In this document: piece after piece, positions 62,721 through 64,000 of the stretch
Position numbering within the stretch: position 1 is the stretch's first letter
Layout of the letters: each line of letters starts with the position of its first letter
The notes under the pieces: generated by a model
Seen by the model: only the letters and a program-made list of their open reading frames with translations
Database searches by the model: none
Told to the model about the DNA's origin: nothing
Source of the DNA: CAWFLT01 sp963816795
Lineage (GTDB): Bacteria > Acidobacteriota > Vicinamibacteria > Vicinamibacterales > SCN-69-37
DNA length: 64,000 nucleotides
Direction: 5' to 3'
Assembly: GCA_963816795.1 (NCBI GenBank)
Contig: CAWFLT010000005.1
Coordinates: 1-64,000, forward strand
Translations under genes and position numbers: made by a program

Positions 62721-63367
62721 GTGACGTTGAGGACCGCGTGCACTCTGATCGGCGATCGCGATGCTCAGTCTTCCGGGCGCCGCTCCACACCAGAACTCAG
62801 ACCCGCTCGACGATCTGTTCGCTCGTGGACGAGCGGCGCAGGCGGCCACCACGACGATCAGCGCGTCGTTCACCGAGACCAGCGTGTCGAGCTTGCTTCG
62901 CGATCCCCTGGTCGCGACCGGCACGCTCGTGGCCACCCTGCCGATCCGCGTCGTCATGAGCTACACGTCGCCGACGGTGAAGACCGTCGCGCTCGACGAC
63001 ACGCGTCTCGTCGTCGCCCGGGCATCGGGTCAGGCGCGCGAAGAGATCAACATCGCGGACACGCAGCGTCGAGTGCAGAAATACTTCAGCGACGCCTCGC
63101 CGAAGCAGCTGCGCGAGCTGTTCACGATCACGCTTGTCGTCCGATCCCAAGGCCGATGCGCACCGGCTCGAGATGGTGCCGCGCCGCAGGCAGATCGCCG
63201 AGGGACTCGATCGCCTGCGGATCTGGATCGATCGCACCAGGCTCGTGATGATCAAGATGATGTTGGACTATCCCGGCGGCGACAGCAAGACGCTCGAGCT
63301 TCACGACATCCGGACGAACGTCGCGATCGATGAGAGCGCCTTCGCGATCCTCGCGCGCCAACGGTGA
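62721..63367 (+). CDS. LolA-like outer-membrane lipoprotein carrier, frameshifted
   Basis: Periplasmic carrier-type protein of about 210 residues. A signal peptide can be read as CTLI, then VAIAMLSLPGAAPHQN across a shift near 62750; the mature part shows TTTISASFTETSVSSLLRDP, VATGTLVATLPIRVVMSYT, REEINIADTQRRVQKYF and, after a shift near 63140, IAEGLDRLRIWIDRTRLVM and KTLELHDIRTNVAIDESAFA, which fit the LolA beta-baseball-glove fold. Aryl polyene loci usually contain such a LolA-like protein. The start is uncertain (GTG 62721 or ATG 62761). It runs opposite to its neighbours and converges with the radical SAM gene (stops 5 bases apart). Confidence 0.7.
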
Positions 63368-63371
63368 TCGC

Positions 63372-64000
63372 TCACCGGTCAACGGCGCGCCGGAGCTCGC
63401 TGCGCTGCCGCGTTCCAGGCGGTCGGGCAGGAGCGCGTGATCGCGAACGTAGTGCGACGGCTGCATCATCTGCTGCGTCCGGCGCAGCACCTGCAACAGG
63501 TGCACCCAGTGGCGCGGCTTCGCGTGCGCCAGCCAGTGCCAGAGCTTCTTCTCGCCCTTGAGGTTCAGCACCGACCGCCGCCAGGTCTCGCAGTACAGCT
63601 CGAAGAAGCGCTGCACGCCCAGGCGCGGCTCCCAGAGCAGATGGTGCATGTCGAACTGCGACCACCGCACCGCGCGAATCCGCTCGCGCGACGCTTCGTA
63701 ATACGCGGTGCCCGGCAGCGGCGTCAGAATCGTGAAGCCGGCGCGCGACAAGCTGATGGCGTCTCGACGAACGCCCAGAGTCGCTCGAAGTCCGCCTCTG
63801 TCCAGTCCGGATCGATCACGAAGTTGCCGGTGACGCCGTAGCCGAACTCGCGCGCGATCTCGAGCGCCTCCGCGGTGCGGTCGACCGTGGTGTCCTTGCG
63901 TGAGGTTCGCCAGGCCGGTGTCGGTCGCGGCCTCGAGCCCGAAGAAGATGTCGAACTCTCTGGCGATCGGCCGCCAGGCTTCGAGCAGTTCGGGGTGCCG
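63372..64000 (-). CDS. B12-binding-domain radical SAM protein, C-terminal part (cut by right edge)
   Basis: Only about 210 C-terminal residues are inside the window. FFGLEAATDTGLANLT, GNFVIDPDWTEADFERLWAF and FTILTPLPGTAYYEASRERI are characteristic of the radical SAM family with an N-terminal cobalamin-binding domain (as in HpnJ- and HpnR-like enzymes); the cysteine cluster lies beyond the edge. The tail FFELYCETWRRSVLNLKGE, RRTQQMMQPSHYVRDHALL is typical. Shifts near 63905 and 63760 and a disturbed end near 63410 (natural end RRAVDR at 63372). Such enzymes methylate or rearrange unactivated carbons; the substrate here is unknown, and the family link to the pigment cluster is by position. Confidence 0.7.

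Overview
This is a GC-rich chromosomal segment, most probably from an uncultured member of the Acidobacteriota (a Vicinamibacteria-like lineage). Three things point there: two DUF1592/DUF1552 gene sets, which are typical of Acidobacteriota and Planctomycetota; three long FtsX-type ABC permease genes of the acidobacterial duplicated-permease (ADOP) type; and abundant carboxypeptidase-regulatory-like domains. The assignment is inference from gene content, since no rRNA or ribosomal gene is present. Many genes are interrupted by single-base indels while the protein on either side stays well conserved. I read these mostly as sequencing or assembly errors and annotate the parent genes as single features with approximate frameshift positions.

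Layout. 1-4.6 kb: end of an unknown gene, a secreted glycerophosphodiesterase, a small secreted protein, a TIR-domain membrane protein and an antiporter. 4.6-9.3 kb: first DUF1592/DUF1552 pair. 9.3-13.1 kb: ADOP permease and a truncated permease, separated by copies of a large palindromic repeat. 13.1-17.9 kb: DUF1003 protein, L,D-transpeptidase, M23 peptidase, ankyrin protein and DEAD-box helicase. 17.9-24.7 kb: another ADOP permease, MutM, then a manganese-type (yybP-ykoY) riboswitch, a small membrane protein and a P-type cation ATPase. 24.9-33 kb: a regulatory-like-domain protein, an M28 peptidase between heptanucleotide arrays, and an operon of DUF1552, nucleoside-hydrolase-like and DUF1592 genes. 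33.2-42.4 kb: a giant cyclic beta-1,2-glucan synthase, a Crp/Fnr regulator and a small conserved protein. 42.8-48.8 kb: PPK2 kinase, a secreted protein of unknown function with an outer-membrane barrel protein, and a response regulator coupled to an MscS-type channel.

48.8-64 kb, running off the right edge: a compact cluster that looks like an aryl polyene (xanthomonadin-like) pigment locus. It encodes a methyltransferase, a halogenase-like FAD enzyme, a chorismatase (hydroxybenzoate supply), an MMPL exporter, an active ketosynthase, a PHP-family protein, a large fused TIM-barrel/LolA-like/outer-membrane-barrel protein, an acyl carrier protein apparently fused to a polysaccharide deacetylase, a ketoreductase, a ketosynthase lacking its catalytic residues (chain-length-factor type), a LolA-like carrier and a B12-type radical SAM enzyme. 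Together these could make an aromatic starter, extend and reduce it on the carrier protein, tailor it, and move the product to the outer membrane.

Four non-coding repeat families stand out: a multi-branched palindrome with compensatory changes in its arms, a 23-base tandem repeat that supplies gene stop codons, a heptanucleotide array, and a hairpin repeat at gene ends.
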